A stretch of DNA of 33,873 bases from Algoriphagus sp. AK58 (GTDB taxonomy: Bacteria > Bacteroidota > Bacteroidia > Cytophagales > Cyclobacteriaceae), in contig NZ_QEIG01000034.1 of the NCBI RefSeq assembly GCF_014324365.1, positions 1 to 33,873 of the forward strand, in the 5' to 3' direction. Below, piece after piece: positions 15,341-23,964 of this stretch. Positions within the stretch are counted from its first letter, which is position 1. Each line of letters opens with the position of its first letter. Position numbers and translations under genes: made by a program. Under the pieces are notes generated by a model that was not told the origin of the DNA, made no database searches, and saw only the letters and a list, made by a program, of their open reading frames with translations.

Positions 15341-16523
15341 GTTCTGTCAATTTTTGAATATTCTTCTTTCTATTGAAGTAATTTTCCAATAGAAATTTAG
15401 CGGATTCGCCCATTTTTACAAGATCATCTTTTGGTTTTTCAGCCATCCGCTTAAAACCGTTAGCTATTTCCAAAATATCATTTGAATCAGCAAACTCCCC
15501 AATTCCATGTTCTCTAATCAGGTTTGGAACTTCTCCCTTCATTACAGCGAAAATAGGTTTACTATATTGAAGATAGGTTTGGAACTTACTGGGAATCATT
15601 TTTTCATAAATCGGAGCATCAACCAATGAGATAATTAAAACATCACTTGCACCAAAATATTCAGGCATTTCTTCCAATGGTCTTCTGCCTGTAAAATTCA
15701 CATTGGGAATGTTTTGGGACATTACTAACTTCTTCAAATCCTCCAAAGCAGAGCCGTCTCCTACAAGATTTAGCCACATTCCGGGAAAATCTTTTACTGC
15801 CTCGTTAAAACCCAAAATAACCTTGTCAAGATTTTGAACTCTTCCAATATTACCAGCAAAAGTGAAATTAATTTCTCCAGGCAAACTTTTTGGATTTTTA
15901 GCTTCTTTATCAATCATAGGCCAATTTGGAATCCAAAAAACTTCTTTTGTTGAATTTAAAAATTGGAAAAGTCGTGGTTTAAATCCCTTGCAAGAAACAG
16001 CTATTCTATCCGAAGAATTATACACAAATGAAACCAAAGTATTCAAACTATAATCTAAAATCGGATTTGGCTTAAAGCCATATGCATAAACGGTGTCTGG
16101 CCATAAATCTTGAGTCCAAATAGTAAGAGGTTTCTTAAAAATGATCTTTAAAAGGACCCCAGGTAAAGCAACTGTTAAAGGTCCAGTTTGATAAATAAAT
16201 ACTTTATCAAATTTTCTTCCTATAAAAATTGCAACTAATGAAGCAAAGAATACAAAACTGAAATAATTAAGAACTTTTATCACCTTACTTTTCTGATATC
16301 CTGGAATTACAAGAACTCTATGAACCAGAATATCCTCAAAATAAGTCTTTTGGTATAGTTTATTCTTATAACCTTTATAAACTTTACCATAAGGGTAAGA
16401 AGGATTCCTCGTCAGTACCTCCACTCGGTAACCATTACCTGACCATTCTTTTACTAAGTCGTTGATTATAAAATCTTCGGGAAAAAAAGCCTCCCCTATA
16501 ATTAAAAGCTTTTTATCCGGCAT
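15327..16523 (-). CDS. GT4-family glycosyltransferase, WbuB-like
   Basis: This 398-residue GT-B glycosyltransferase has the N-terminal acceptor domain motif LLIIGEAFFPEDFIINDLVKEW and the donor-domain motifs FTFAGNIGRVQNLD and LVGDGSALEDL. A conserved IPSKFQTYLQYSKPIFAV stretch stands where many GT4 enzymes have E-x7-E. It resembles WbuB, the putative L-fucosamine transferase of Escherichia coli O26-type clusters, and sits right after the fnl-like genes, so an L-FucNAc or L-QuiNAc donor is the best guess. It probably acts on the cytoplasmic face of the inner membrane. It overlaps the upstream reductase gene by 11 bases and the downstream cupin gene by 14. Family assignment is strong; donor specificity is inferred from neighbours. 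Confidence 0.88.
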   Translation of the reverse strand: MPDKKLLIIGEAFFPEDFIINDLVKEWSGNGYRVEVLTRNPSYPYGKVYKGYKNKLYQKTYFEDILVHRVLVIPGYQKSKVIKVLNYFSFVFFASLVAIFIGRKFDKVFIYQTGPLTVALPGVLLKIIFKKPLTIWTQDLWPDTVYAYGFKPNPILDYSLNTLVSFVYNSSDRIAVSCKGFKPRLFQFLNSTKEVFWIPNWPMIDKEAKNPKSLPGEINFTFAGNIGRVQNLDKVILGFNEAVKDFPGMWLNLVGDGSALEDLKKLVMSQNIPNVNFTGRRPLEEMPEYFGASDVLIISLVDAPIYEKMIPSKFQTYLQYSKPIFAVMKGEVPNLIREHGIGEFADSNDILEIANGFKRMAEKPKDDLVKMGESAKFLLENYFNRKKNIQKLTELAFF

Positions 16524-17379
16524 TGGAATAAATATTGGAATAAAGATTAGGGTTCTGATCCATAAAAAGTTTCATTTCATGAATCATTTCAGAATAACTT
16601 GGAATAGTAGAAAAAACTTCAGGAAAGTTGGTTTTTAAACTCTTATTTACTTGTTTACCTTCAACTAGCTTAACGTTCAACCCTTTCTGAAAAACTTTAT
16701 TGAAAAGGTTAAGTAGCTCATATTTAGAAATGGATTCCCCGTTAGTCACATGAAATAAACCTGAAAGATTATTCAAAATAGATTGTTCAATAACCCTAGC
16801 AAGTTCAAGTGTGGTAACACCTCCCCAAAATGCTTTGGTAAACCCATTTACCTCATTGGATTGATTCATGAACCAGTGAAAAAGACCTTCTCCATTTTTT
16901 TTCAACTCAGGCCCAATAATGGAAGTTCTTAAAGTTAGATGTTGTTCAGATTGGATCTCGCCAAGTGCCTTAGTCCTACCATAAATATCATCTGCATCCC
17001 GGAAATCTGACTCTACGTAGTCTCCTTTCTTACCTGAGAATACACAATCTGTAGATATATGAATTACTTTAGCGCCAATTTGATCTGAAACCGACACTAA
17101 AAAATGGGGCAGGTAGGAATTGATTAGAATGGAGTTTTTAGGATTCTCATTCGAACCTTTGATCAAAATACCAATGCAATTGATAATAAACTCAGGTTGA
17201 AGGTCTTTAATTACCTGTGACAAGCGAGTAAAATCTGTAACATCACAAATAATCGTTTCCTCCCTCAACCTATTTCTAAAGGAAATATCAAAAATTTCAA
17301 ACCTTGGATTTCTATTTAGCTTGAAAAATACTTGATGTCCCAACATGCCTGTGGAACCTAAAACTAAAATCTTACTCAT
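16513..17379 (-). CDS. RmlD/FnlB-like NAD(P)-dependent sugar reductase (SDR)
   Basis: This 288-residue extended SDR begins ILVLGSTGMLGHQVFFKL (dinucleotide-binding GxxGxxG) and has HISTDCVFSGKKGDY near 107 followed by the catalytic YGRTK. It resembles dTDP-4-dehydrorhamnose reductase (RmlD). Placed between an FnlA/CapE-like and a WbuB-like gene, it should reduce the 4-keto intermediate of the UDP-L-6-deoxy-HexNAc pathway. The L-FucNAc reductase CapF/WbjC carries an extra C-terminal cupin domain and is about 370 residues long. This one lacks it and is nearer the RmlD-like reductases of L-RhaNAc/L-QuiNAc-type pathways, so UDP-L-QuiNAc is a real alternative product. Its ATG overlaps the preceding stop as TAATG. 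Confidence 0.86.
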   Translation of the reverse strand: MSKILVLGSTGMLGHQVFFKLNRNPRFEIFDISFRNRLREETIICDVTDFTRLSQVIKDLQPEFIINCIGILIKGSNENPKNSILINSYLPHFLVSVSDQIGAKVIHISTDCVFSGKKGDYVESDFRDADDIYGRTKALGEIQSEQHLTLRTSIIGPELKKNGEGLFHWFMNQSNEVNGFTKAFWGGVTTLELARVIEQSILNNLSGLFHVTNGESISKYELLNLFNKVFQKGLNVKLVEGKQVNKSLKTNFPEVFSTIPSYSEMIHEMKLFMDQNPNLYSNIYSNAG

Positions 17380-18500
17380 TATTTATTCCAGGTTACGCGA
17401 TTAATAATTGATGTATAGCTTTGAATAGCTCTAATTACCCTAGTAGAACAATTTTTTATTTCGTATTCGAAAGGAAGATGGTCCTGACCAAATTGATGAA
17501 GTTCTCTAGCAATAGGAATGGACTGAAGCATACTTTCCGTAGATATTCCACCTAAGACAATAGTACCAGCGTCTATGGCTTCTGGCCTTTCTGTACTAGT
17601 TCTGATACTTACAGCAGGGAAATTCATCATGGCTGATTCTTCTGAAATCGTACCTGAATCAGAAAGGACTACAAAAGCCTCCTTTTGCAATTTGACATAA
17701 TCAAAGAATCCAAGCGGCTCCACATTTCTGATCAAATCATGGAAAATAATTCCCTTCTCCTGAATCCTTTTTTTCGTGCGCGGATGTGTGCTGAAAATGA
17801 TCGGCATTTGGTAGGTTTCCGCAACAGCATTGAGAGCCTCTGACAAAATTTCAAAATGATCCTTCAGATCAATGTTTTCTTCTCGATGAGCACTGACAAC
17901 AATAAAATTCCTTGGTTCCAATCCAAGTCTATGAACCACATCAGAAGCTAAAATTCCTGATTCATATTTATCCAAGACCTCTTTCAATGGAGAACCTGTT
18001 ACAAAAACATGGTCTTTTCTGAACCCTTCACTAAGTAAATACCTGCGACTATTCTCCGTGTAAGTCAGGTTAATATCTGAAATATGATCAGAGATTTTTC
18101 GATTGATTTCTTCTGGGACATTTTGATCAAAACAACGGTTTCCCGCTTCCATGTGGAAAATAGGAATCTTTAATCGCTTTGCGGCAATGGTGCAAAGGAC
18201 ACTGTTGGTGTCACCCAAAACTAATAATGAGTCTGGCCGAATTTGAGCTAAAACTTCAAAAGATTTAGCAATGACGTTACCAATGGTCTCTCCGAGATGC
18301 CTACCTGCTACATTCAGATAAAAATCAGGTTCTCGGAGTTGAAGATCCTCAAAGAATATTTGATTTAAGGTATAATCGTAGTTTTGTCCTGTATGAACTA
18401 AAACATGATCAAAGAATTGATCACATTTTTTGATGCATTCGGCAAGGCGAATGATCTCTGGACGGGTGCCTACCACCGTGACCACTTTTAACTTCTTCAT
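17379..18500 (-). CDS. UDP-HexNAc 2-epimerase, FnlC/WbjD/CapG-like
   Basis: This 373-residue member of the UDP-GlcNAc 2-epimerase superfamily (GT-B fold) shows VVGTRPEIIRLAE at the N-terminus, HTGQNYD, LVLGDTNSVLC near 94, HMEAGNRCFDQNVPEEINRK, VSAHREENIDL near 210, and SDSGTISEESAMM near 285. CNPR-type residues for UDP binding are spread as in WecB, but the gene order with fnlA and an RmlD-like reductase points to the last step of UDP-L-FucNAc or UDP-L-QuiNAc synthesis (2-epimerisation). An open frame reaches a TTG at 18512. The ATG at 18500 is preferred because it overlaps the fnlA-like stop as ATGA and starts directly with MKKLKVVTVVGTRPEI. Confidence 0.9.
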   Translation of the reverse strand: MKKLKVVTVVGTRPEIIRLAECIKKCDQFFDHVLVHTGQNYDYTLNQIFFEDLQLREPDFYLNVAGRHLGETIGNVIAKSFEVLAQIRPDSLLVLGDTNSVLCTIAAKRLKIPIFHMEAGNRCFDQNVPEEINRKISDHISDINLTYTENSRRYLLSEGFRKDHVFVTGSPLKEVLDKYESGILASDVVHRLGLEPRNFIVVSAHREENIDLKDHFEILSEALNAVAETYQMPIIFSTHPRTKKRIQEKGIIFHDLIRNVEPLGFFDYVKLQKEAFVVLSDSGTISEESAMMNFPAVSIRTSTERPEAIDAGTIVLGGISTESMLQSIPIARELHQFGQDHLPFEYEIKNCSTRVIRAIQSYTSIINRVTWNK

Positions 18501-19519
18501 GAGGTTCTCCAATTAGCAAGTTCATCCTGAATAAAAGGCAGAGAAAGTAACTTCTCTTTAATTTCTGGAATTGTCAGGCGAATCGTGTTGTGTGAGTTAT
18601 AATCTTCCAATGTTTCTACTTTAGTACTACCCTCGGTAAAATAATTCCCATAGTTCAAATCTCTATTATCAGCTGGAATCCTATAAAAATCACCCAGATC
18701 TTCCGCCTTCTCCATTTCTTCTTTGGTACAAAGCGTTTCATAAAGTTTTTCTCCATGACGAGTACCGATGATTCGGATTGGATTATTTGCATTAAAAATC
18801 TCTTTAATAGCTATTGCCAAATCTCCTATAGTCGAAGCCGGAGCTTTTTGGACAAAAAGATCACCCTGATTCCCGTGTTCAAATGCAAAAAGAACCAAAT
18901 CTACTGCTTCCTCCAAGGACATCAAATAGCGTGTCATATCAGGATTGGTTATTGTCAGCTCTTTCCCTGCTTTTAACTGCTCTACAAAAAGAGGAATGAC
19001 CGAACCACGGGAAGCCATGACATTGCCATACCGAGTCAAACAAACCTTAGTATCATTTCCTTTAATATTTCTGGATTCAGCTACTGCTACCTTTTCCATT
19101 AGTGCTTTGGTCATTCCCATGGCATTAATAGGGTAAGCTGCTTTATCTGTACTAAGACAAATAATATTTTTAACTTTGTTGGAGACACAGGCTTTGATCA
19201 CATTCTCAGTGCCAAAAACATTGGTTTTGGTAGCTTCTATCGGGAAGAACTCACAGGAAGGAACTTGCTTCAGAGCCGCAGCCTGGAATACATAATCGAC
19301 ACCTTTAAGAGCTAGATCCAAGCTGTTGTAATCTCGGACATCCCCTATATAAAATTTCACTTTAGGATGATTTAAAGCCACACGCATATCGTGTTGCTTT
19401 TTTTCATCCCGAGAAAAAATTCGAATCTCATCAATTTCTGAATCTAAAAACCGGGAAAGCACCGCATTACCAAAGGATCCAGTACCACCAGTAATTAAAA
19501 GGGTTTTGTCTTTAAACAT
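18497..19519 (-). CDS. UDP-GlcNAc 4,6-dehydratase/5-epimerase, FnlA/CapE/WbjB-like
   Basis: This 340-residue soluble SDR starts LLITGGTGSFGNAVLSRFL (NAD binding) and has IGDVRDYNSLDLALKGVDYV, then CLSTDKAAYPINAMGMTKAL near 125, where Met replaces the catalytic Tyr in MxxxK as in CapE and FnlA, and TRYGNVMASRGSVIPLF. CapE/FnlA/WbjB inverts C5 while dehydrating UDP-GlcNAc, giving the L-series 4-keto sugar. It feeds the reductase and 2-epimerase encoded just downstream. Unlike the 7030-8940 dehydratase it has no membrane domain, so the locus has one dehydratase for a D-sugar and one for an L-sugar. ATG start 16 bases after the preceding gene. Confidence 0.92.
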   Translation of the reverse strand: MFKDKTLLITGGTGSFGNAVLSRFLDSEIDEIRIFSRDEKKQHDMRVALNHPKVKFYIGDVRDYNSLDLALKGVDYVFQAAALKQVPSCEFFPIEATKTNVFGTENVIKACVSNKVKNIICLSTDKAAYPINAMGMTKALMEKVAVAESRNIKGNDTKVCLTRYGNVMASRGSVIPLFVEQLKAGKELTITNPDMTRYLMSLEEAVDLVLFAFEHGNQGDLFVQKAPASTIGDLAIAIKEIFNANNPIRIIGTRHGEKLYETLCTKEEMEKAEDLGDFYRIPADNRDLNYGNYFTEGSTKVETLEDYNSHNTIRLTIPEIKEKLLSLPFIQDELANWRTS

Positions 19520-19535
19520 GACAATTAATAGATGA

Positions 19536-20630
19536 TTATTGAATTAATGAATTATAAAGATTCTCATAAAGAGTGGTCATTCTTTTAGAAGAAAAATTAC
19601 TCTCCACAAAATTCTTGGAAATGCCCTCAAAACTATTGGAAGACAACTTTTCAACCTCCAAAACTTTTACTTGAAAATCATTAACATCGTTATTTGTAAA
19701 CAATTTTCCTAATTCAAAATTTGAATGATTAAGTATTTCTTGGTGCATAGGAATATTTGACAACAAGCAAGGTTTACCAATAAGCAAGGCTTCTAAAACA
19801 GCATTAGGCAAACCCTCAACAAAAGATGCTGAAACAAAAAAATCTGACAATTTAAAATACTCATAAACATTAGAAACATGACCCGTAAAAATGATATTCT
19901 TCGAGCCTGCACCTGCGGCTTTCTCAGTTTGGCTAAAATTTCCTGCTAAAATAAGGACCCTGTCTTTTTGGTTTTTAAAATACTCTATCAAAAAAATATT
20001 ATTTTTAATTTTAGATCCATTAGTAATAGTAATAAATACTTTCTTTTCAACCGGTATACCAAACTTTTTTCTAAGTTCAAACGAATTTGAAAAAAATGGA
20101 ACAAAATTTATGTCTATCCCATTTTGAATAGTAACTTTCTTAAACTTAGAAAGTTCTTTAGCCTTATAAACACTTTCTGAACAAGCTACTAAAATATCAA
20201 ATTTTTTATAATAAAATAATTGCATTTGGGTTAAAATAAAACCAACTATTCCTCCATAATTAAGATAATTATTCTGCAATGGCGAATTTCGTATAGTCGC
20301 TACTTTAATCACATTTTTAATATTATACAATAAAAATTCCACTCGTAAAGCAAAAGTAAAACTGTGAATAATCTCAATATTTTTTTCCTTAACTATTTCC
20401 CTCAATCTTGTTCTTCCTAAAAATAAACTTTCAAAAAAACCAAGATTCAAATTAATAATTTCTACATTCTCGTTATTAAAAAGATTATATATGGAAGGCT
20501 CTACTTCGGATGAAATTTTAATAATAATTGGAGTAAATTTTTTTCTATCAATATTTTGAATAAAATAAAGCAATTGTTTGTTAGGCCCATGCCTAACAAA
20601 CCTAGTAGTAACTAAAGCCAACTTTACCAT
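19536..20630 (-). CDS. GT4-family glycosyltransferase
   Basis: This 364-residue GT-B enzyme begins KLALVTTRFVRHGPNKQLLYF and shows the donor-domain motifs LAGNFSQTEKA, FTGHVSNVYEYFKLSDFFVS and SASFVEGLPNAVLEALLIG, the E-x7-E signature of GT4. It adds one sugar to the growing lipid-linked repeat unit; donor and acceptor are unknown. Its composition is markedly AT-rich like its upstream neighbours, unlike the fnl-type genes that follow. It lies 11 bases after the ATP-grasp gene. Confidence 0.9.
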   Translation of the reverse strand: MVKLALVTTRFVRHGPNKQLLYFIQNIDRKKFTPIIIKISSEVEPSIYNLFNNENVEIINLNLGFFESLFLGRTRLREIVKEKNIEIIHSFTFALRVEFLLYNIKNVIKVATIRNSPLQNNYLNYGGIVGFILTQMQLFYYKKFDILVACSESVYKAKELSKFKKVTIQNGIDINFVPFFSNSFELRKKFGIPVEKKVFITITNGSKIKNNIFLIEYFKNQKDRVLILAGNFSQTEKAAGAGSKNIIFTGHVSNVYEYFKLSDFFVSASFVEGLPNAVLEALLIGKPCLLSNIPMHQEILNHSNFELGKLFTNNDVNDFQVKVLEVEKLSSNSFEGISKNFVESNFSSKRMTTLYENLYNSLIQ

Positions 20631-20641
20631 AAATAAACAAA

Positions 20642-21664
20642 CTAGCTAATAGATCTAATTAAATCCTCAACCATCCAACTTTGAGGATTAAAACTTCCTT
20701 GAAACCAAGATAAAGAATCATCCCAATATCCCGGACAATTATCATAGGCGTTTTGGTAAAACCCAAAACTAATTTCAGCAATAAGAGGATTAGCATTAAC
20801 ATCAAACAAAAAATCAAATGTCAAACAATTAGCATTCAATTTCTTAACAACTTCAAAAGCAATTTTTATGCATCTAAGATCAATTTCATCTTTATTATAT
20901 ATAATACTACCACTACCTGATGCACGAAAATCATTTTTCCTAACCAATCGTTTTAATGCAAACGCCCTATTACCTATCACAACTACTCTGATGTCAAAAC
21001 TATTGTTGGGCAAAAATTCTTGAAAATAAACGTAACCTTTTTCATTTCCTTTAATCGATTCATAATCGGATTTAAAAAAAATCTTAAGAAAAGTCTTTAC
21101 CAAATTAAAAAAATTCGAATCTTTTCTTTTAAACTTATTAAACTCATCCAAAAATAAAGAGGTTCTATCAAATTGTCTAAATCCAGAACTAAAAGCAACA
21201 TTAATAAGTTTTTTTGCATTTTTATAACTCTTTACCAACTTTACATTACTTGAAGAAGCACCTCCTCTAAGCTTGAAAACTTTAGGAAAATCCGTTGTAT
21301 TAATCCATTGAATTGCTTCCTTCTTATTAAAAAATACCCAAGTCTTAATAAATGGAGCATCCAAGATTTCCAAAAGATACTTTTGTGCTAACTTATCATC
21401 AAAATGCCAACAAGAATTATAGTTAGGAAATGTTTTAATTCCAATAGACTCTAATGAGGAAATCAAACTTATTGAAATAAGATAATCTAACTTGTTACCC
21501 TGAGCAAAATGCCACATGAAACCAGAACAGTCTTTTAAATCTTCAACAATATTACTTGAAGAACAATCTACAATAACATATGGAATATTATTTGATTCAC
21601 AATATTCTATCCATCTTTTACTAAAAAAACCTTCTCTTGGTGAATGATGAATTGCTATTTTCAT
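20642..21664 (-). CDS. ATP-grasp ligase in a polysaccharide locus
   Basis: This 340-residue protein has an N-terminal non-catalytic domain (KIAIHHSPREGFFSKRWIEY) and then an ATP-grasp fold of the RimK/Ddl type. FPKVFKLRGGASSSNVKLVKS near 128 is the nucleotide-binding strand and Gly/Ser loop, YFQEFLPNNSFDIRVVVIGN near 220 is the central strand pair, and LTFDFLFDVNANPLIAEISF near 290 supplies the Mg-binding Asp and Glu. ATP-grasp enzymes activate a carboxylate as acyl phosphate and join it to an amine or thiol. Here the carboxylate could be on the polysaccharide precursor (uronic acid, or the lactyl group made by the MurA/MurB-like enzymes), with an amino acid as amine. That is inference; the enzyme could also act on a free small molecule. 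Confidence 0.8.
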   Translation of the reverse strand: MKIAIHHSPREGFFSKRWIEYCESNNIPYVIVDCSSSNIVEDLKDCSGFMWHFAQGNKLDYLISISLISSLESIGIKTFPNYNSCWHFDDKLAQKYLLEILDAPFIKTWVFFNKKEAIQWINTTDFPKVFKLRGGASSSNVKLVKSYKNAKKLINVAFSSGFRQFDRTSLFLDEFNKFKRKDSNFFNLVKTFLKIFFKSDYESIKGNEKGYVYFQEFLPNNSFDIRVVVIGNRAFALKRLVRKNDFRASGSGSIIYNKDEIDLRCIKIAFEVVKKLNANCLTFDFLFDVNANPLIAEISFGFYQNAYDNCPGYWDDSLSWFQGSFNPQSWMVEDLIRSIS

Positions 21665-21669
21665 AAATT

Positions 21670-22836
21670 TTAATAATTTATTGCAAATCGATTTTTATAC
21701 CCGGAGTGAAGAATAAATGCGAAATAAATCCAAATAATTTTGGAATTTAAACCTCCTCCAGCTTTAAACCAATGCATTAAAACAAGTATAAGAAAAACTA
21801 CGGGCAATAAAGACTTATTTGATAGATAGTTTATAAAAACATTTTTACAAAGCCTAAACAAAAATAAAGATAAAAAGAAAAATCCGATAATACCCCCACA
21901 AGCTAGAACGTATAAATAAACATTATGAGGTTCATTAAGTCCAACAAATGGAGATGGAATAAACTCTATGCCATTTTCTCCTACCCCAATTAGAGGGTTA
22001 TTTAAAAAGATATTCCATGCAAAAAACCATCTTTCTGTTCTCCCAGTAGTGTTACCTTCTTCAATAAAATTTTCCCAGCGCTCTGAAAGAACTGAATTTT
22101 CCAACAAAGTACTATAGACAAATAATGAACCCAAAATACCTAAAACAAAAATAGGAACCTTAAACTTAATGGGTTTATTTAAAAAAGTAAAATAAACAAA
22201 CAAACCAATCATTAGTAATAATAATGCACCTTTGGAACCAGTTCTCGCAATTGTTTGAACCAAAAAAGGAAATAATAAAAGTAACAGATATCTCTTAGAA
22301 GAAATATTCATTGGATTTTCTATAATTAAATATAGTATAGAAAAAAAAGAAAAAATAACATTCAATCCGATAATATTCGCATTATTCCCTAATAATGATT
22401 CTCTCCCCATATATCCAACATCAATACCAATTCCAAAAAAAGACAATAACGAAATAAAAAAACCATTTAAAACAACAACAACAATAAAATTAAAATATAA
22501 TTTAGGATATTTCCTAAGATCATTAGAAAGTAGCCAAAACGAAACAACACAAATAATAAAAGTAAAATTAAGAGTCAAATCTACACTAGGATAGTTGATG
22601 AAGAAAATAATTGAAGATACAAGCAAACAGAACCAGAGGTAAAAAATTGGCGAAAGGTATGCTTTTAAACTAGAAATTCTAAAATTTCTAAATTTAAAAA
22701 AAGACAAACCAATATAACCAAAAGCCATAATTAAGGCTGGCCGAAACAAATCAGTAGGACCTCCCCAAGGAGACCAATTTTCGATAGGTAATAAAAATAA
22801 ATAACTATAAAGAAAAATAATCCTTAAATTATCCAT
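21670..22836 (-). CDS. O-antigen polymerase/ligase family protein (Wzy-like)
   Basis: This 388-residue protein is almost all membrane helices, about ten. It has a periplasmic-loop signature GRTERWFFAWNIFLNNPLIG followed by GVGENGIEF and LNEPHNVYLYVLACGG, which matches the Wzy_C/O-antigen-ligase superfamily. Between Wzx, CapA and glycosyltransferase genes it is most likely the Wzy polymerase joining repeat units on the periplasmic side, though WaaL-type ligases share this fold. Its stop codon is 5 bases before the ATP-grasp start, and its ATG follows the CapA-family stop directly. Confidence 0.85.
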   Translation of the reverse strand: MDNLRIIFLYSYLFLLPIENWSPWGGPTDLFRPALIMAFGYIGLSFFKFRNFRISSLKAYLSPIFYLWFCLLVSSIIFFINYPSVDLTLNFTFIICVVSFWLLSNDLRKYPKLYFNFIVVVVLNGFFISLLSFFGIGIDVGYMGRESLLGNNANIIGLNVIFSFFSILYLIIENPMNISSKRYLLLLLFPFLVQTIARTGSKGALLLLMIGLFVYFTFLNKPIKFKVPIFVLGILGSLFVYSTLLENSVLSERWENFIEEGNTTGRTERWFFAWNIFLNNPLIGVGENGIEFIPSPFVGLNEPHNVYLYVLACGGIIGFFFLSLFLFRLCKNVFINYLSNKSLLPVVFLILVLMHWFKAGGGLNSKIIWIYFAFILHSGYKNRFAINY

Positions 22837-23964
22837 TTATCTCTTTCTTAAATCTGATTCTAATAAGTTTTTTAACATATCATGGTGAGATTGACATCTA
22901 ATATTATTTAAAAGAAACTTTTTAAAGTGAGTAGTCAATAATAAATTACCAAACCCCATTTTATTTAAAAGACCACGAAAATACTTATTATTGAACACAT
23001 TCGATACAGAAAGAGTGTTAAAGTATTTTCTTTTTTCTTGTAACTGATAGTTTAACCAGAGTTGATTAAGAATCTCCGGATTTTTAATTGCATTATTCAA
23101 TTTATGAAACACATCAAATAAAACTCCTTCATTATCAATCTTCAGTTTAAAAGATTTAGGATCTTGACTTGTAGAAAATAAACTAAAGCTTATAGTTTTT
23201 CCTTTTTCTATAAAAAGTTTAACGACTAATCCAGAATACCATTCTTTATAACTAGAAGGTAAGGAAAACAACAAATTACCTAAACTATATAAAATTGGAA
23301 CATTATTATAAATTTCAAAACCACTTATACAGTGGGTATGATGTCCAATTATAGCATCAGCTCCATTATCAGCATAAAATCGATATTGTTTAACCATCCT
23401 AGGACTAGGAAGATTAAAATATTCATGACCTCCATGAATAATACATATTACTTTATCACAAATATCTTTTGCTTGTTTAATTTGATTAATATTATCGATA
23501 ACATCTAAGGGATTAGCCCCCATATTTCCACCATTTACTACAGACCACTCATTTTCACAAAAATTAAGAACTGCTACCTTAATACCATTTTTATTGATAA
23601 AAAGAGGCCTAGAGGCCTCTACATAGCCTTTACCTATGCCCACATATTCAATATTTTCTTTACTTAAAGAATTTAAGGTATCCAATATCCCATTTTCACC
23701 ATAGTCTAGAATATGGTTATTAGCTAAAGTAACCGCATCAATCTTTAATTGTTTAAGATAGGGAATGGTAGTTTCAGGTAAAGAGGACAAATGAGGCCCT
23801 GACTTAAGAATTTTGTTCTTAGAAATATCAGATGTTAATGGAGATTCTAAATTAACTATACGATAATCTACTGAATTAAATACATCAACAATAGATTCAT
23901 CTATAACAATCCTTTCATTATAATAATTAGAAATAAAGAAATCACCACCAATTAAAATATTCAT
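22837..23964 (-). CDS. CapA/PgsA-family protein (calcineurin-like phosphoesterase fold)
   Basis: This 375-residue protein shows the CapA family motifs: ILIGGDFFISNYYN at the N-terminus, VNLESPLTSD near 38, DAVTLANNHILDYG near 75, IIHGGHEYFNLPSP near 174, and IIGHHTHCISGFEIY near 206. These supply the metal-binding Asp, Asn and His residues of the metallophosphatase fold. In Bacillus, CapA/PgsA is needed for poly-gamma-glutamate capsule synthesis and export. Homologues occur in polysaccharide loci with unknown function. No signal peptide or membrane helix is evident here, so it is probably cytoplasmic. Neighbouring a MurB-like and an ATP-grasp protein, a role with an amino-acid substituent is possible but unproven. 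TAAATG junction with the next gene. Confidence 0.85.
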   Translation of the reverse strand: MNILIGGDFFISNYYNERIVIDESIVDVFNSVDYRIVNLESPLTSDISKNKILKSGPHLSSLPETTIPYLKQLKIDAVTLANNHILDYGENGILDTLNSLSKENIEYVGIGKGYVEASRPLFINKNGIKVAVLNFCENEWSVVNGGNMGANPLDVIDNINQIKQAKDICDKVICIIHGGHEYFNLPSPRMVKQYRFYADNGADAIIGHHTHCISGFEIYNNVPILYSLGNLLFSLPSSYKEWYSGLVVKLFIEKGKTISFSLFSTSQDPKSFKLKIDNEGVLFDVFHKLNNAIKNPEILNQLWLNYQLQEKRKYFNTLSVSNVFNNKYFRGLLNKMGFGNLLLTTHFKKFLLNNIRCQSHHDMLKNLLESDLRKR

